Shown: positions 43,648 through 52,582, counted from the first letter of the stretch. The stretch is 64,000 bases of DNA from Niallia circulans (GCF_003726095.1 NZ_CP026031.1:3658001-3722000), one strand, 5' to 3'. Program-made: numbers and translations. Notes: a model not told the origin generated them from the letters alone.

Positions 43648-44685
43648 GTGAAAGAGTTTTTCAGTAAATTATTAAATGGTATGAGTATCGGAATTGTTGT
43701 CTCGTTAATCCCAAATGCATTGCTTGGTGAAATCTTAAAGCTCTTTATTCCTTTCTTTCCTCCGCTTCAGCACGTATTAGATATTACTGCATTTATTATG
43801 AGTTTATTGCCCGTGCTTATTGGTGTAATGGTAGGAATATCCTTTAAGCTATCCTCTATACAGACAGCTAGTATCGGTATTGCTGCAATGGTTGGTAGTG
43901 GTGTTGTGCAAAAAACAGCGGAAGGGTTATTTACGTTAAATGGTATAGGAGTTGTTTTGAACACAGGTATAACCGCAGCGCTTGCGGTATTATTTGTCCG
44001 TTTTATCGGTGACCGCTTGAAGGCCTATTCTATTCTTCTATTACCAACATTATGTATATTAATCCCAGGAATGGCTGGGTACTTATTATTACCATATATG
44101 AAATCTAGTACTGGATTAATTGGCATCGCAATCGAAAATGTTACAAACTTACAGCCAATTCTCATGGGTATCATTATCGCTGTCTTGTTCTGTTTAATTA
44201 TTCTTTCGCCTATCTCAACAGTAGGTGTAGCAACCGTTATATCTCTGTCAGGAGTTGGCTCAGGAGCAGCAAACCTTGGCATTGTGGCAGCAGGTATTGG
44301 GCTGGCTATTGCAAGCTATAAAGCAAACTCTTTAGGTACTGCGTTAGCACATGTTTTGGGATCCCCTAAAATACAAATGGGTAATTTCTTTATGAAACCT
44401 AAGATTGTTATTCCAATGATTATTACCGCTGCTGTGTTGGGTGGATTGGCTGGCTATTTAAATATACAGGGAACTCCTTATAGTGCTGGTTTTGGATTAT
44501 CGGGATTAGTCGGACCTATGAATTTTATGCGCTTAGCTGATGGCGGTTGGACTAGTAAAAACATTACGATTATGGTTTCTACCTTTTTAATTATTCCATT
44601 TCTTTTAAATGTATTCCTACTGTATATTTTTTCAAAAAAATTAAAAATGATTAAATCAGACGATTATAAATTAAACTTTGATTAA
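43648..44685 (+). CDS. PTS IIC-like membrane protein (PTS_EIIC_2 type)
   Basis: 345 aa with about nine or ten hydrophobic segments and no soluble domain. It resembles the PTS_EIIC_2 group of orphan IIC proteins, which lack IIA and IIB partners (GMSIGIVVSLIPNALLGEIL at the start, NSLGTALAHVLGSPKIQMGNF in the C-terminal half). The transported substrate and whether it phosphorylates at all are unknown. The GTG start at 43648 has GGGGAG 6 bases upstream and a strong sigma-A promoter. It stands alone between two terminators. Confidence 0.82.
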   Translation: MKEFFSKLLNGMSIGIVVSLIPNALLGEILKLFIPFFPPLQHVLDITAFIMSLLPVLIGVMVGISFKLSSIQTASIGIAAMVGSGVVQKTAEGLFTLNGIGVVLNTGITAALAVLFVRFIGDRLKAYSILLLPTLCILIPGMAGYLLLPYMKSSTGLIGIAIENVTNLQPILMGIIIAVLFCLIILSPISTVGVATVISLSGVGSGAANLGIVAAGIGLAIASYKANSLGTALAHVLGSPKIQMGNFFMKPKIVIPMIITAAVLGGLAGYLNIQGTPYSAGFGLSGLVGPMNFMRLADGGWTSKNITIMVSTFLIIPFLLNVFLLYIFSKKLKMIKSDDYKLNFD

Positions 44686-44696
44686 ATTTTAGTCAG

Positions 44697-44747
44697 AAAA
44701 AGTAGAGGATACCAGTCTTTAAAGCCTGGTATCCTCTACTTTTTTTC
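44697..44747. terminator. Bidirectional terminator
   Basis: AAAAGTAGAGGATACCAG and its complement form an 18-bp stem ending in seven T residues. It separates the PTS-like gene from the convergent DUF2653 gene. Confidence 0.93.
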
Positions 44748-44748
44748 T

Positions 44749-45036
44749 CTACTTTGCTATAGCGATAATGCCCTCTTCATCATCTAACACTAATTTCAAC
44801 CCCATATATGGGTCCATATTTAAATATTCATCTAACCACAATCTGAGTGCTTCAATCATATTTTGAGTGATAAGGACTTGTTTTCGATCATGTACATATG
44901 CTTCTGCTGAAAAGCCATAATCATCATCATACATTAGCTCTACTTCTACTTCCTCTGGTCGCACTTGTTTTTTTCGTGCTACATAGACGCAGATTGCATT
45001 GATAATATCCTGTTCTGGAATGATTAATTTCTCCAA
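44749..45036 (-). CDS. DUF2653 family protein (YxcD-like)
   Basis: 95 aa, acidic, without signal or membrane segments. It matches the DUF2653/YxcD pattern (AICVYVARKKQVRPEEVEVE, DDDYGFSAEAYV, then IEALRLWLDEYLNMDPYMG). The function is unknown. It overlaps the upstream membrane-protein gene by 13 bases and is therefore in the operon behind the manganese riboswitch. That context suggests a link to metal homeostasis, but it is only an inference. Confidence 0.82.
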   Translation of the reverse strand: MEKLIIPEQDIINAICVYVARKKQVRPEEVEVELMYDDDYGFSAEAYVHDRKQVLITQNMIEALRLWLDEYLNMDPYMGLKLVLDDEEGIIAIAK

Positions 45037-45467
45037 TTATTTGCTTCCTCTCTTTTTTTGTTTCGATAGAAAGTAAATATCCTTTTAATTAAATTGAATA
45101 CTAATACAATCGCAAGAACATTAATGAAAAGCCCTAATATAGACCCAAATGCTCCCATATTAGCGAAAAGGCTGCCAAACAACAGACCGGCAAGTCCTCC
45201 AACCATTAACCCTCTCATTAAGCCTCCACCTGAGAAGAAGCCACCAGATTTTTTCGCTGTCGTTGATTGATTAGATTTTGACGTATCATTTGTATTATTT
45301 TTCTTTTGGAAAAATGAATTTGTATTACTATTATTGTTGTTATTGAAGCTTCGTTTCCCAGATTTATAAGACTTTGCTTCTACTGTTGTTACAGAGTCTT
45401 GAAATACTATACTTACTGGAGATAAAACTAAACCTAACGTGAGAATTGCTGACAAAATTTTCTTCAT
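45024..45467 (-). CDS. Small membrane protein behind a manganese riboswitch
   Basis: 147 aa. An N-terminal signal-like helix (4-24), an Asn/Ser/Lys-rich low-complexity segment (35-75), then a Gly-rich hydrophobic stretch (GGGLMRGLMVGGLAGLLFGS; about 80-125) and a basic tail. The Gly-rich middle recalls the N-terminal part of Tim44-like bacterial proteins, but the Tim44 domain itself is absent. I cannot assign a function. It is the first gene after the yybP-ykoY riboswitch, so its expression should rise with manganese. Known targets of this riboswitch are mainly metal exporters; this would be a different type. Confidence 0.78.
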   Translation of the reverse strand: MKKILSAILTLGLVLSPVSIVFQDSVTTVEAKSYKSGKRSFNNNNNSNTNSFFQKKNNTNDTSKSNQSTTAKKSGGFFSGGGLMRGLMVGGLAGLLFGSLFANMGAFGSILGLFINVLAIVLVFNLIKRIFTFYRNKKREEANNWRN

Positions 45468-45562
45468 GTTTTTCTATTCCTCCTAAAAAATTGTTTTGAA
45501 ATTGACATACTAATTTATAGACTTTATCATTCTCCTTGCTTCCTTAGTATTTGCAAGAAAAA

Positions 45563-45597
45563 TAAAAAGCCCTTCCATTGATTTGGTAAAGGCTTCT
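45563..45597 (-). terminator. Riboswitch-controlled terminator
   Basis: Read leftward, AGCCTTTACCA pairs with TGGAAGGGCT (one bulge) and is followed by TTTTTATTTTT. Its 5' arm (45583-45592) can instead pair perfectly with 45617-45626 (TTGGTAAAGG / CCTTTACCAA), an antiterminator next to the aptamer. Confidence 0.85.
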
Positions 45598-45625
45598 AAA
45601 TTTCTATCTATTTATCCCTTTACCA

Positions 45626-45720
45626 AGAACGGCAAAGGTCTCGCAAACAACATCTCGTTGCCAGTTAAGCCGGCGATTTAATCGCGTATTGACGACGTAA
45701 CTGTAAGCTACTCCCCTTTG
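45626..45720 (-). promoter_or_regulatory. yybP-ykoY manganese riboswitch
   Basis: Read leftward it starts AAAGGGGAGTAGC, continues with a GTCGTCAATACG arm and a GCGAT-TAA-ATCGC hairpin, CGGC, a CAACGAGATGTTG hairpin, and closes with GCGAGACCTTTGCC. These match the B. subtilis ykoY/yybP leader: the GGGGAGTAG loop, the GTCGTCAAT...CCGGCTT arm and the closing AGACCTTT. An antiterminator/terminator pair lies between it and the gene at 45024-45467. Confidence 0.9.
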
Positions 45721-45747
45721 GAGTATACAATTTTTAAATATATATAC

Positions 45748-45776
45748 ATTTTAATATAAACAACTTGTCTAGTCAA
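45748..45776 (-). promoter_or_regulatory. Promoter of the manganese-riboswitch operon
   Basis: Leftward TTGACT (45771-45776), a 17-base spacer and TAAAAT (45748-45753). The predicted start lies some 20 bases before the aptamer. Confidence 0.8.
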
Positions 45777-45927
45777 CTTATATGGTGTAAGCCTCTTCAC
45801 CCATGTTTCCTGAGATTCCGCTAACTACTAAAAATTAAACCTCCTATTTTTTGTAAATCAATGTATAGGATTAACTTATTTTCACACCCTATATATATAA
45901 TTCCAAAATTAGTAAGTAGGTATGTAA

Positions 45928-46686
45928 ATGAGCGCAACATTAACCTTTCCAAAAGCAAAGTATAGCACAGCAGGTATCACCTATTTAATGTATCAAAAGC
46001 CAAGTATTGTTGCTTGGTGGTCTGCTGTTTTCCCTGGATTTGGACATTATCTTCTTAATCAGTATGCCCGTGCAACATTGCTGACTGTTTTAGAAGTAAT
46101 TATTAATACAGGTGCTAATATTAATGAAGCGATGGTTTACTCTTTTTGTGGAGAAATAGAATTAGCAAGATCCGTTATTCATTTAGATTGGATGATTGGA
46201 TATATTGTGATCTATTTAATAACAATAGGCGATAGTTACCGCTCTGCTGTACAGTTAAATAAGTATATTGAATTATCCACACCTGATTTAGCCAGCGTAG
46301 AGATATTCCCATTTGAAATACAATATTTACAAAATAAGAGCCCTCTTTTAGGTGTCTTCTACTCACTTTTCTTTCCTGGATTGGGCCAATTGTACAATCA
46401 CCGAATATTTTTAGGATTTTATGCAATATTCTGGTGGTGGATATATATTTTATTATCACATGCACATAAAGCTATAATTCTGACCATTACTGGTGATTTT
46501 GCTTATTCTACTGCTATATTACACCCACATTGGCTACTTTTTATGCCTTCCGTATTAGGTGGAGCCGTTTATCATTCCTATATAACCTGCGTCCAACATA
46601 ATATTCTTGCAAAAGAATCACAGCAAAAACGCTTAACAGACAGATATGTCGGTTCCAAATTTAGCATAAGAGGTGTAAAGGGATGA
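45928..46686 (+). CDS. Membrane protein with two TM2-like motifs, unknown function
   Basis: 252 aa with about five to six hydrophobic segments. The motif FPGFGHYLLNQYARATLL (about 31-48) recurs as FPGLGQLYNHRIFLGFYA (about 150-167), so the protein looks like an internal duplication of a TM2-type helical hairpin (PGxGxxY...R). I do not recognise a named family. It overlaps the next gene by ATGA, so the two are made together. No strong ribosome site is visible beyond AAGTAGG. Confidence 0.72.
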   Translation: MSATLTFPKAKYSTAGITYLMYQKPSIVAWWSAVFPGFGHYLLNQYARATLLTVLEVIINTGANINEAMVYSFCGEIELARSVIHLDWMIGYIVIYLITIGDSYRSAVQLNKYIELSTPDLASVEIFPFEIQYLQNKSPLLGVFYSLFFPGLGQLYNHRIFLGFYAIFWWWIYILLSHAHKAIILTITGDFAYSTAILHPHWLLFMPSVLGGAVYHSYITCVQHNILAKESQQKRLTDRYVGSKFSIRGVKG

Positions 46687-47135
46687 TTATTGTCGGAACT
46701 TTCCAGCCATCTATTGAAATTGAACGTGCACTTTCTGAAATGGAAGCACTAGGTGTTCCACCAGAAGAAATGATGGTCCTATATATGAATGAGTTCCCTC
46801 CTATTAGTAGGAAAAAAAAGGCTTCTGCCGATATCCATGTTTCTTCTTTTGAAATTGGTATTGCTTTTGCTACAGGTATGGCTGTCATTGGTGCTAGTAT
46901 TGGCTTTAAATTAATTTTAGGACCTATTTTTAGTGGTCTTCTCGCTGCTATTATCGGTTTTTTTTGTGGTTATTCTCTGTATTATCTTTTCCATCGGAAG
47001 AAAAAGAACAAGCTGTCTCAAAGCTTGCCTGAAATCATTGTGCTTATTCAAAGCACAAAAGAAGTTGCTCCATTAATTAAGGAGATTTTATGGAAACATA
47101 AAGCACTAAGCGTTGGAATGAGAAAAAGATTATAA
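46683..47135 (+). CDS. Small membrane protein with glycine-rich helices, unknown function
   Basis: 150 aa. A soluble N-terminal part (1-55; FQPSIEIERALSEMEALGVP) recalls the ferredoxin-like start of proteins that pair with general-stress membrane proteins. Two adjacent Gly/Ala-rich helices follow (about 58-77 and 80-102), then a basic tail. It is translationally coupled to the TM2-like gene. The function is unknown; a two-protein membrane complex is a reasonable guess. Confidence 0.72.
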   Translation: MIIVGTFQPSIEIERALSEMEALGVPPEEMMVLYMNEFPPISRKKKASADIHVSSFEIGIAFATGMAVIGASIGFKLILGPIFSGLLAAIIGFFCGYSLYYLFHRKKKNKLSQSLPEIIVLIQSTKEVAPLIKEILWKHKALSVGMRKRL

Positions 47136-47138
47136 AAA

Positions 47139-47209
47139 GAAACGAATAATAACAAAAGCCAAAAATCTAATTAGTAAGGTTTTCAGCTTTTGTTGCTATT
47201 CGTTTTTTT
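47139..47209 (+). terminator. Terminator after the membrane-protein pair
   Basis: AAACGAATA...AACAAAAGC pairs with GCTTTTGTTGCTATTCGTTT, followed by TTTTTTT; a 20-bp stem with a single mismatch. Confidence 0.88.
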
Positions 47210-47363
47210 GGTGAACATCTTTTTTAAACGAATTGACCAAAATATTTTAGAAAATTTAGATATTTTATCCATACAAAATGCAAAAGAACATGTTAATATA
47301 TTGGCATGGTATGTTGATGTAAGGAATCCTTACAACAATTGTGAAAGGGGGAAGGAATGTAAA

Positions 47364-48803
47364 ATGAGCTTAGATGACTTAAATAAACGTGTACAAACAG
47401 ATCTAGCTTATCTTAATTACGGAGGAGAAAACTGGGTTCGTCCAAAAATTCACGCAGAGGGACATGTTTTCGATGTAGTCATCGTTGGGGGTGGACAATC
47501 TGGCCTAGGGATTGCATTTGGTCTTTTACGCGAAAGAGTATCGAACATTCTTGTTATCGATGAGAATAAAGAAGGATGGGAAGGACCATGGGAAACTTAT
47601 GCTCGTATGGTCACCTTACGTACTCCTAAACATTTAACTTCCATCGATCTTGGTATCCCTTCACTAACCTTTCGATCCTGGTGGGAGGCACAATTTGGTA
47701 GAGAAGGATGGGAAAAAATCGACAAAATCCCCCGTCGGGAATGGATGAATTACCTGAGATGGTATCGTAACATTCTGCAATTACCTGTTCAAAATGAAGT
47801 TAAATTGACTTTAATTGAACCATTAGAAAAAGGGATACACCGACTCCATATTAAAAGAAAGGGGACTATTTCATCTTCCTTACTCGCTCGAAAGATAATT
47901 CTAGCAACCGGCATCCAAGGTGGAGGGGAATGGCATGTCCCAGCCATGATATCCGACAATCTACCTTCTTCTTTATATACTCATACTTCTTCATCCATCG
48001 ACTTCTCTTCCTTAAAAGGAAAAAAGATTGCCATTTTAGGTGGAGGTGCATCTGCATTTGACAATGCCAACTTCGCTTTATCACAGGGGGTAGCCCAAGC
48101 ACATGTATATGTTCGCCGTCATAAAATGCAACGCATTAATCCGATTAGGCAAATGGAAGCATCTGGAATGATTGAACATTTTCCTGCCTTAGCAGATGAC
48201 GAAAAATATGCTGGCATGGCCCATTTTTTCCAGCATAACCAACCACCAACAAATGATACTTTTAATCGAGCGTCTTCCTGGCCTGGTTTCCATTTGCATC
48301 TCGGTTCTCCCTGGCTGAAAGTAGCCCAAAAAGGAGAGCAAGCAGAAGTAACTACACCAAAGGGAAGGTTTTTATTTGATTACTTAATCATTAGCACAGG
48401 TTTATTAACAGATCCCAAACTGCGGCCAGAACTACGTTTAATCGAAAAGCATATAGCCCGTTGGAAAGATCGCTATAAAGCCCCGGAGGCAATAGCATCT
48501 CCTATGCTTGATGCACATCCTTATTTAAGCTATGGCTTTTCTTTCATTAGCCGTGACACAGAAGGAGAAGCATTGCTTCACGGTATATACTCGTTTAATT
48601 ATGCTGCCCTTATTAGCTGTGGTTTATCTGCTTCTGCATTATCTGGCATGAGATATGGCATTCCCCGTATTGTTAAAGCCGTTACGGATGAACTATTTCT
48701 CGATGATAGAGACATGAATTTAAAAGATTTTTTTGAATACGATACAGAAGAATTCACTGGAGAATGGCCTGTGAACCAAAAGGATCCCTCTAAAGTTATT
48801 TAA
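47364..48803 (+). CDS. FAD-dependent monooxygenase-like oxidoreductase
   Basis: 479 aa. The FAD site is DVVIVGGGQSGLGIAFGLL and the NAD(P)H site is KKIAILGGGASAFDNANFAL; between them is RTPKHLTSIDLGIP, as in flavin-containing monooxygenases and lysine/ornithine N-hydroxylase relatives. The substrate is unknown. The ATG at 47364 is chosen because AAGGA lies 7 bases upstream; the frame extends 58 codons further up but runs into the terminator before it. It is a single-gene unit. Confidence 0.85.
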   Translation: MSLDDLNKRVQTDLAYLNYGGENWVRPKIHAEGHVFDVVIVGGGQSGLGIAFGLLRERVSNILVIDENKEGWEGPWETYARMVTLRTPKHLTSIDLGIPSLTFRSWWEAQFGREGWEKIDKIPRREWMNYLRWYRNILQLPVQNEVKLTLIEPLEKGIHRLHIKRKGTISSSLLARKIILATGIQGGGEWHVPAMISDNLPSSLYTHTSSSIDFSSLKGKKIAILGGGASAFDNANFALSQGVAQAHVYVRRHKMQRINPIRQMEASGMIEHFPALADDEKYAGMAHFFQHNQPPTNDTFNRASSWPGFHLHLGSPWLKVAQKGEQAEVTTPKGRFLFDYLIISTGLLTDPKLRPELRLIEKHIARWKDRYKAPEAIASPMLDAHPYLSYGFSFISRDTEGEALLHGIYSFNYAALISCGLSASALSGMRYGIPRIVKAVTDELFLDDRDMNLKDFFEYDTEEFTGEWPVNQKDPSKVI

Positions 48804-48804
48804 T

Positions 48805-48846
48805 AACAAGCTAAGACTCTTTTATGCAGTCTTAGCTTGTTTATTT
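48805..48846 (+). terminator. Terminator of the oxidoreductase gene
   Basis: AACAAGCTAAGACT and its complement form a 14-bp stem followed by TTTATTTT. Confidence 0.93.
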
Positions 48847-48852
48847 TGCCGT

Positions 48853-48877
48853 GTTTTAAATACAGGATGCTGGGTAT
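48853..48877 (+). promoter_or_regulatory. Sigma-B-like promoter of the catalase gene
   Basis: GTTTTA (48853-48858), a 13-base spacer and GGGTAT (48872-48877), close to the consensus GTTTAA-N12-15-GGGTAT, about 55 bases before the start codon. B. subtilis katE is a classical sigma-B gene. Confidence 0.75.
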
Positions 48878-48931
48878 TAATTAAAAATAACGATTATAAC
48901 TGATACATACTATCATTTAGGGGGTATTGAA

Positions 48932-50938
48932 ATGGAAAATAAAAAAATAGACCAGTTAAAAAAATACACCATTGATAATGAACAAAATGCAGGGTTAACA
49001 ACCAATCAAGGCTTAAAAATGGCAGAAGATGAATTCTCTTTAAAGGCAGGATTAAGAGGTCCCACTTTAATGGAGGACTTTCACTTTCGAGAAAAAATGA
49101 CTCACTTTGACCATGAACGAATTCCTGAGCGCATTGTTCACGCCCGAGGAGTTGGGGCACACGGCGTATTTCAATTATATGAATCCCTTGAAGCCTACAC
49201 GAAAGCTGACTTCTTAAATGATACAAATAAAACTACACCTGTATTTGTTCGTTTTTCTACTGTCCAAGGATCTAGAGGTTCTAATGATACCGTTCGAGAC
49301 GTACGAGGATTTGCTATTAAATTCTATACAGATGAAGGGAATTATGATTTAGTTGGCAATAACATTCCCGTCTTCTTCATTCAAGACGCCATTAAATTTC
49401 CTGATTTTGTGCATGCTGTAAAACCTGAACCACATAATGAAATTCCACAAGGAGCAAGTGCACATGACACATTTTGGGACTTCATTGGTCAAAATCATGA
49501 ATCAGCCCATATGGTGATGTGGGCAATGAGCGATCGTGCTATCCCGCGTAGCCTCCGCATGATGGAAGGTTTCGGAGTACATACCTTCCGCCTTATAAAT
49601 AAAGAGGGGCAAGCTCATTTTGTTAAATTTCATTGGAAACCAAAGCTCGGCATTCATTCACAGGTTTGGGATGAAGCACAAAAGGCTGCTGGAAAAAATC
49701 CCGATTTCCACCGCCAAGACTTATACGAGGCGATCGATAAGGGCGACTATCCTGAATGGGAGCTCGGTTTGCAACTCATTCCTGAAGAAGACGAATTTGC
49801 CTTTGATTTCGATATATTAGATCCTACAAAAATATGGCCAGAAGAGGAGGTTCCTGTTAAAATCGTTGGAAAGCTAACCTTAAATCGAAATGTCGATAAT
49901 TTCTTTGCGGAAACAGAACAAGTTGCTTTCCATCCTGGGCATGTTGTTCCAGGAATCGATTTTTCTAATGATCCATTATTACAAGGACGTCTATTCTCTT
50001 ACACAGATACGCAATTGTCTAGACTTGGCGGACCTAATTTCCACCAAATTCCGATTAACCAACCAGTTTGTCCTTTTCACAATAACCAACGGGATGGTAT
50101 GCATCAAATGACCATCCACCATGGACAAACAAGCTATCATAAGAATGCCTTGAATAATAATCAGCCAGAACCAGTATCTGTTGAGCAAGGCGGTTATGAA
50201 CACTACCAAGAAAAAGTAGATGGTAGAAAAGTTAGAGGCCGTAGTGAAAGTTTCCTTGATTTCTATTCACAAGCTAAACTTTTTTATAATAGCTTAGCAC
50301 CATTTGAACAACAACATCTAAAAGATGCTTTTAGCTTTGAACTTGGAAAGTGTAAATCAGAAGCGGTGAAAAACAATGCAGTCGCTCTCCTTAATCGAAT
50401 TGATCGCAGTATTGCGGAAGAAGTGGCCAAAAACATTGGAGCAGCATTACCTCAAGAAAACCTAGAAGTAAAGTCAGCTAAGAAATCTCCAGCCTTAAGC
50501 ATGGCGAATACCATAAAGAAACCTGACACTCGTTGTGTAGCAATTCTTTTAAACGGCGAGCCGGACAACGCCCAATTACTTCAATGGGTTCAAACATTAG
50601 CAGCGAATAAAGTGAATTTCAGCATCGTGGATAAAAATCTGCGTACGATAGACGGAGAATTAAAAGTAACGGACACATACGATACTGCTGATGCGAGCCT
50701 ATTTGATGCTGCACTACTTATTAGCACCAGTACGAAGCTGGAAACGAAAGCTATTGAATTTATCGAAATGACTTTTAATCATTATAAACCTTTAGGTATT
50801 TCCCTTAATAATTATGCGGTATTAGAAAAGAGCCGCATAACAATACATGAACCAGGTATATTCGATCTTGCTAAAAATACGATTAATGACTTTATTACAG
50901 GTATAGCGGAAGCTCGATTCTGGAATAGAACTATATAA
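48932..50938 (+). CDS. katE: Large-subunit catalase (KatE type)
   Basis: 668 aa, heme catalase splitting hydrogen peroxide. The catalytic region is [19 protein letters not shown] with the active-site His, [20 protein letters not shown], the Asn-containing [20 protein letters not shown] and the heme-ligand region [18 protein letters not shown] with the axial Tyr. The C-terminal extension (about 520-668) is the flavodoxin/DJ-1-like domain found only in large clade-2 catalases. It has its own sigma-B-like promoter, consistent with a general-stress role and with the RsbKMY module 5 kb downstream. Confidence 0.95.
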   Translation: MENKKIDQLKKYTIDNEQNAGLTTNQGLKMAEDEFSLKAGLRGPTLMEDFHFREKMTHFDHERIPERIVHARGVGAHGVFQLYESLEAYTKADFLNDTNKTTPVFVRFSTVQGSRGSNDTVRDVRGFAIKFYTDEGNYDLVGNNIPVFFIQDAIKFPDFVHAVKPEPHNEIPQGASAHDTFWDFIGQNHESAHMVMWAMSDRAIPRSLRMMEGFGVHTFRLINKEGQAHFVKFHWKPKLGIHSQVWDEAQKAAGKNPDFHRQDLYEAIDKGDYPEWELGLQLIPEEDEFAFDFDILDPTKIWPEEEVPVKIVGKLTLNRNVDNFFAETEQVAFHPGHVVPGIDFSNDPLLQGRLFSYTDTQLSRLGGPNFHQIPINQPVCPFHNNQRDGMHQMTIHHGQTSYHKNALNNNQPEPVSVEQGGYEHYQEKVDGRKVRGRSESFLDFYSQAKLFYNSLAPFEQQHLKDAFSFELGKCKSEAVKNNAVALLNRIDRSIAEEVAKNIGAALPQENLEVKSAKKSPALSMANTIKKPDTRCVAILLNGEPDNAQLLQWVQTLAANKVNFSIVDKNLRTIDGELKVTDTYDTADASLFDAALLISTSTKLETKAIEFIEMTFNHYKPLGISLNNYAVLEKSRITIHEPGIFDLAKNTINDFITGIAEARFWNRTI

Positions 50939-50940
50939 TA

Positions 50941-51280
50941 AAAAGCGACTGGGACAAAACAAAATTTTTAATAGATAAAGATGAACAATCTCTACTTTAG
51001 TGGTGAAACCAATTCATTCCATTTCACTCCGTTTTTAAAGATTATTTAATTTTTAAGCAAACTAAAATTACTAGGAAAAAAACGGAGCAGACTGAATACA
51101 CATAGACTCGAGAAAGTCCAAACACCCGCAGGAACGAGGAGGCTTGGCGCTCGCCCCATGGAAAGCGAAGTGTATTCAGACTGCGGGTGATCACCCCAAA
51201 CCTTCTTTCTTAAAGTTAATTAAACCGCGAACAATTATACCAATATTTATTAGTGTGTATGTATAATTGTTCGTGGTTAT
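50941..51280 (+). repeat. GGGACA-type intergenic element, long copy
   Basis: It starts AAAAGCGACTGGGACAAAAC, runs through GATAAAGATGAACAATCTCT and a CATTTCACTCCG block, contains a Bacillus-type extragenic core (CCCGCAGGAACGAGGAGGC ... GGAAAGCGAAGTG), and ends with a 17-bp hairpin around GAACAATTATA (51224-51240 / 51261-51277). Related copies are at 54531-54690 (inverted) and 19493-19583 (short). No gene is visible in the 515-base gap to 51453. Confidence 0.7.
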
Positions 51281-51453
51281 ATTTGATTGAAGCACTTATG
51301 TCTCTCCCTCTTTTTTATTTCCCTCCATCTTTATATTTATAAGCTCTCCATGTTGCAAACCATCCTTTTATCCCGTAGACAAGTCCATAGATTATCTAAC
51401 TTTTAGAAGAAAAAGGCTGTCTTATTTTTATAAAATAGAATCAATTCCACCGT

Positions 51454-52035
51454 TCAACTATTCATCTTTCTAAAGTATCGATAAATCCTTTCTAGCTTTT
51501 TCGCTTGTCCGGATGCTTCCATGTTTCCAAATTCAAAAAACTTTACTTTCTTCATTCCTACAAATTGAAATACGGCTTTTTTCATGAGATTTTTATGAAC
51601 ATTATGTAAAAGGAAGAATGGATACATTCTCGGTCCTTTCATCGTGGAGATACAAATGACCGACTTTCCTTTTAATAACCCCTTCGCTGTATATTTACCT
51701 GTATTCTTATAGGCAAAATGAGCTGAGAAAACTTGATCAAAGTATCCAAGTAACATAGCTGGCGGCCTCCCCCACCAAATTGGATAAATAAAGACCACTT
51801 TATCCGCCCATAATAACAGCTCTCTATATTTAGCAAAAACAGGATTTTTATGCATATGGCGTCTTTTATTCTTTTCATCAAAATATAAGATAGGATTAAA
51901 ATTTTCTTCATATAAATCTAAAAGCTGTATATCTTTTATTAAGCCGTTTTCCTTGCATCCTTTTACTACATTTTTCAAAAAGGCGCCATTTAAGCTTTCC
52001 TTGTTTGGATGAGTAAAGACAATTAATACGTTCAT
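51454..52035 (-). CDS. NAD(P)H-dependent FMN oxidoreductase (quinone reductase, flavodoxin fold)
   Basis: 193 aa. It opens with MNVLIVFTHPNKESLNGAFL, the FMN-phosphate loop of the MdaB/KefF/NQO1 group. The middle segment VVFIYPIWWGRPPAMLLGYF and STMKGPRMYP bind the flavin and substrate. It should reduce quinones or azo compounds by two electrons. It is divergent from a MarR-family regulator with a shared operator region, a typical arrangement for induction by electrophiles. Confidence 0.88.
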   Translation of the reverse strand: MNVLIVFTHPNKESLNGAFLKNVVKGCKENGLIKDIQLLDLYEENFNPILYFDEKNKRRHMHKNPVFAKYRELLLWADKVVFIYPIWWGRPPAMLLGYFDQVFSAHFAYKNTGKYTAKGLLKGKSVICISTMKGPRMYPFFLLHNVHKNLMKKAVFQFVGMKKVKFFEFGNMEASGQAKKLERIYRYFRKMNS

Positions 52036-52052
52036 AAAACCCCTCCCACATA

Positions 52053-52120
52053 GTTGTCATTTGATAACTATACTACCATCTAACAAACTAGTTATCAATT
52101 GATAATTGTTATTTGATAAC
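52053..52120. promoter_or_regulatory. Operator cluster between the oxidoreductase and MarR genes
   Basis: Near-palindromes GTTGTCATTTGATAAC (52053-52068), GTTATCAATTGATAA and GTTATTTGATAAC (52091-52120) repeat GTTATCA/TGATAAC half-sites three times in the divergent gap. Binding by the adjacent MarR protein is inferred. Confidence 0.7.
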
Positions 52121-52153
52121 TTTTTATGCTATCTTACCTTTGAGGTGATTTTT

Positions 52154-52582
52154 TTGAACGAAGAGCAATTTTTTCAAAAAGTTATAACATTTACTGCTTC
52201 TGTTTACCAACTAAAGCATGCGTTAACCAATGATTTAAGACCAAATGATTTAACTCCCATTCAGTATAGTATTCTTGAATATGTTTCCATTAATCAGCCC
52301 GTTATCCTAAGTGAAATCAGCAACTGTCTGCAAATATCACTACCAAATACAAGCCGAGAATTAAAGAAATTAACAGAAAAAAATCTAATTAGGAAATTTA
52401 CAAATGAAAGGGATCGCAGAAAACAATATATGTCGCTTTCAGATGAAGGAAAAAAGGTAATGAATCACGTTTTTGTTGAAATTGAAAATAAGTTAAAGAA
52501 ACGAATAGACCACCTTTCTGCTGAAGAATTAGAGGAAATAAATACTGCGATGGCATTATTACAAGGCAAAGTGTTTTTTTAA
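52154..52582 (+). CDS. MarR-family transcriptional regulator
   Basis: About 143 aa, winged-helix repressor: LTPIQYSILEYVSINQPVIL, the recognition helix region ISLPNTSRELKKLTEKNLIR and the wing FTNERDRRKQYMSLSDEGKK. I choose the TTG at 52154 because GAGGTGA precedes it; the frame is open 16 codons upstream but would read through the operator. It probably represses itself and the divergent oxidoreductase gene. Confidence 0.87.
   Translation: MNEEQFFQKVITFTASVYQLKHALTNDLRPNDLTPIQYSILEYVSINQPVILSEISNCLQISLPNTSRELKKLTEKNLIRKFTNERDRRKQYMSLSDEGKKVMNHVFVEIENKLKKRIDHLSAEELEEINTAMALLQGKVFF

Noticed and set aside
47190..47363. 58-codon N-terminal extension of the flavin oxidoreductase
   Set aside because: It would begin inside a rho-independent terminator. 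The ATG at 47364 has a good ribosome site and precedes the conserved domain.
49620..50111. Open frames inside the catalase gene in other frames
   Set aside because: They are shadows of a fully conserved catalase sequence.
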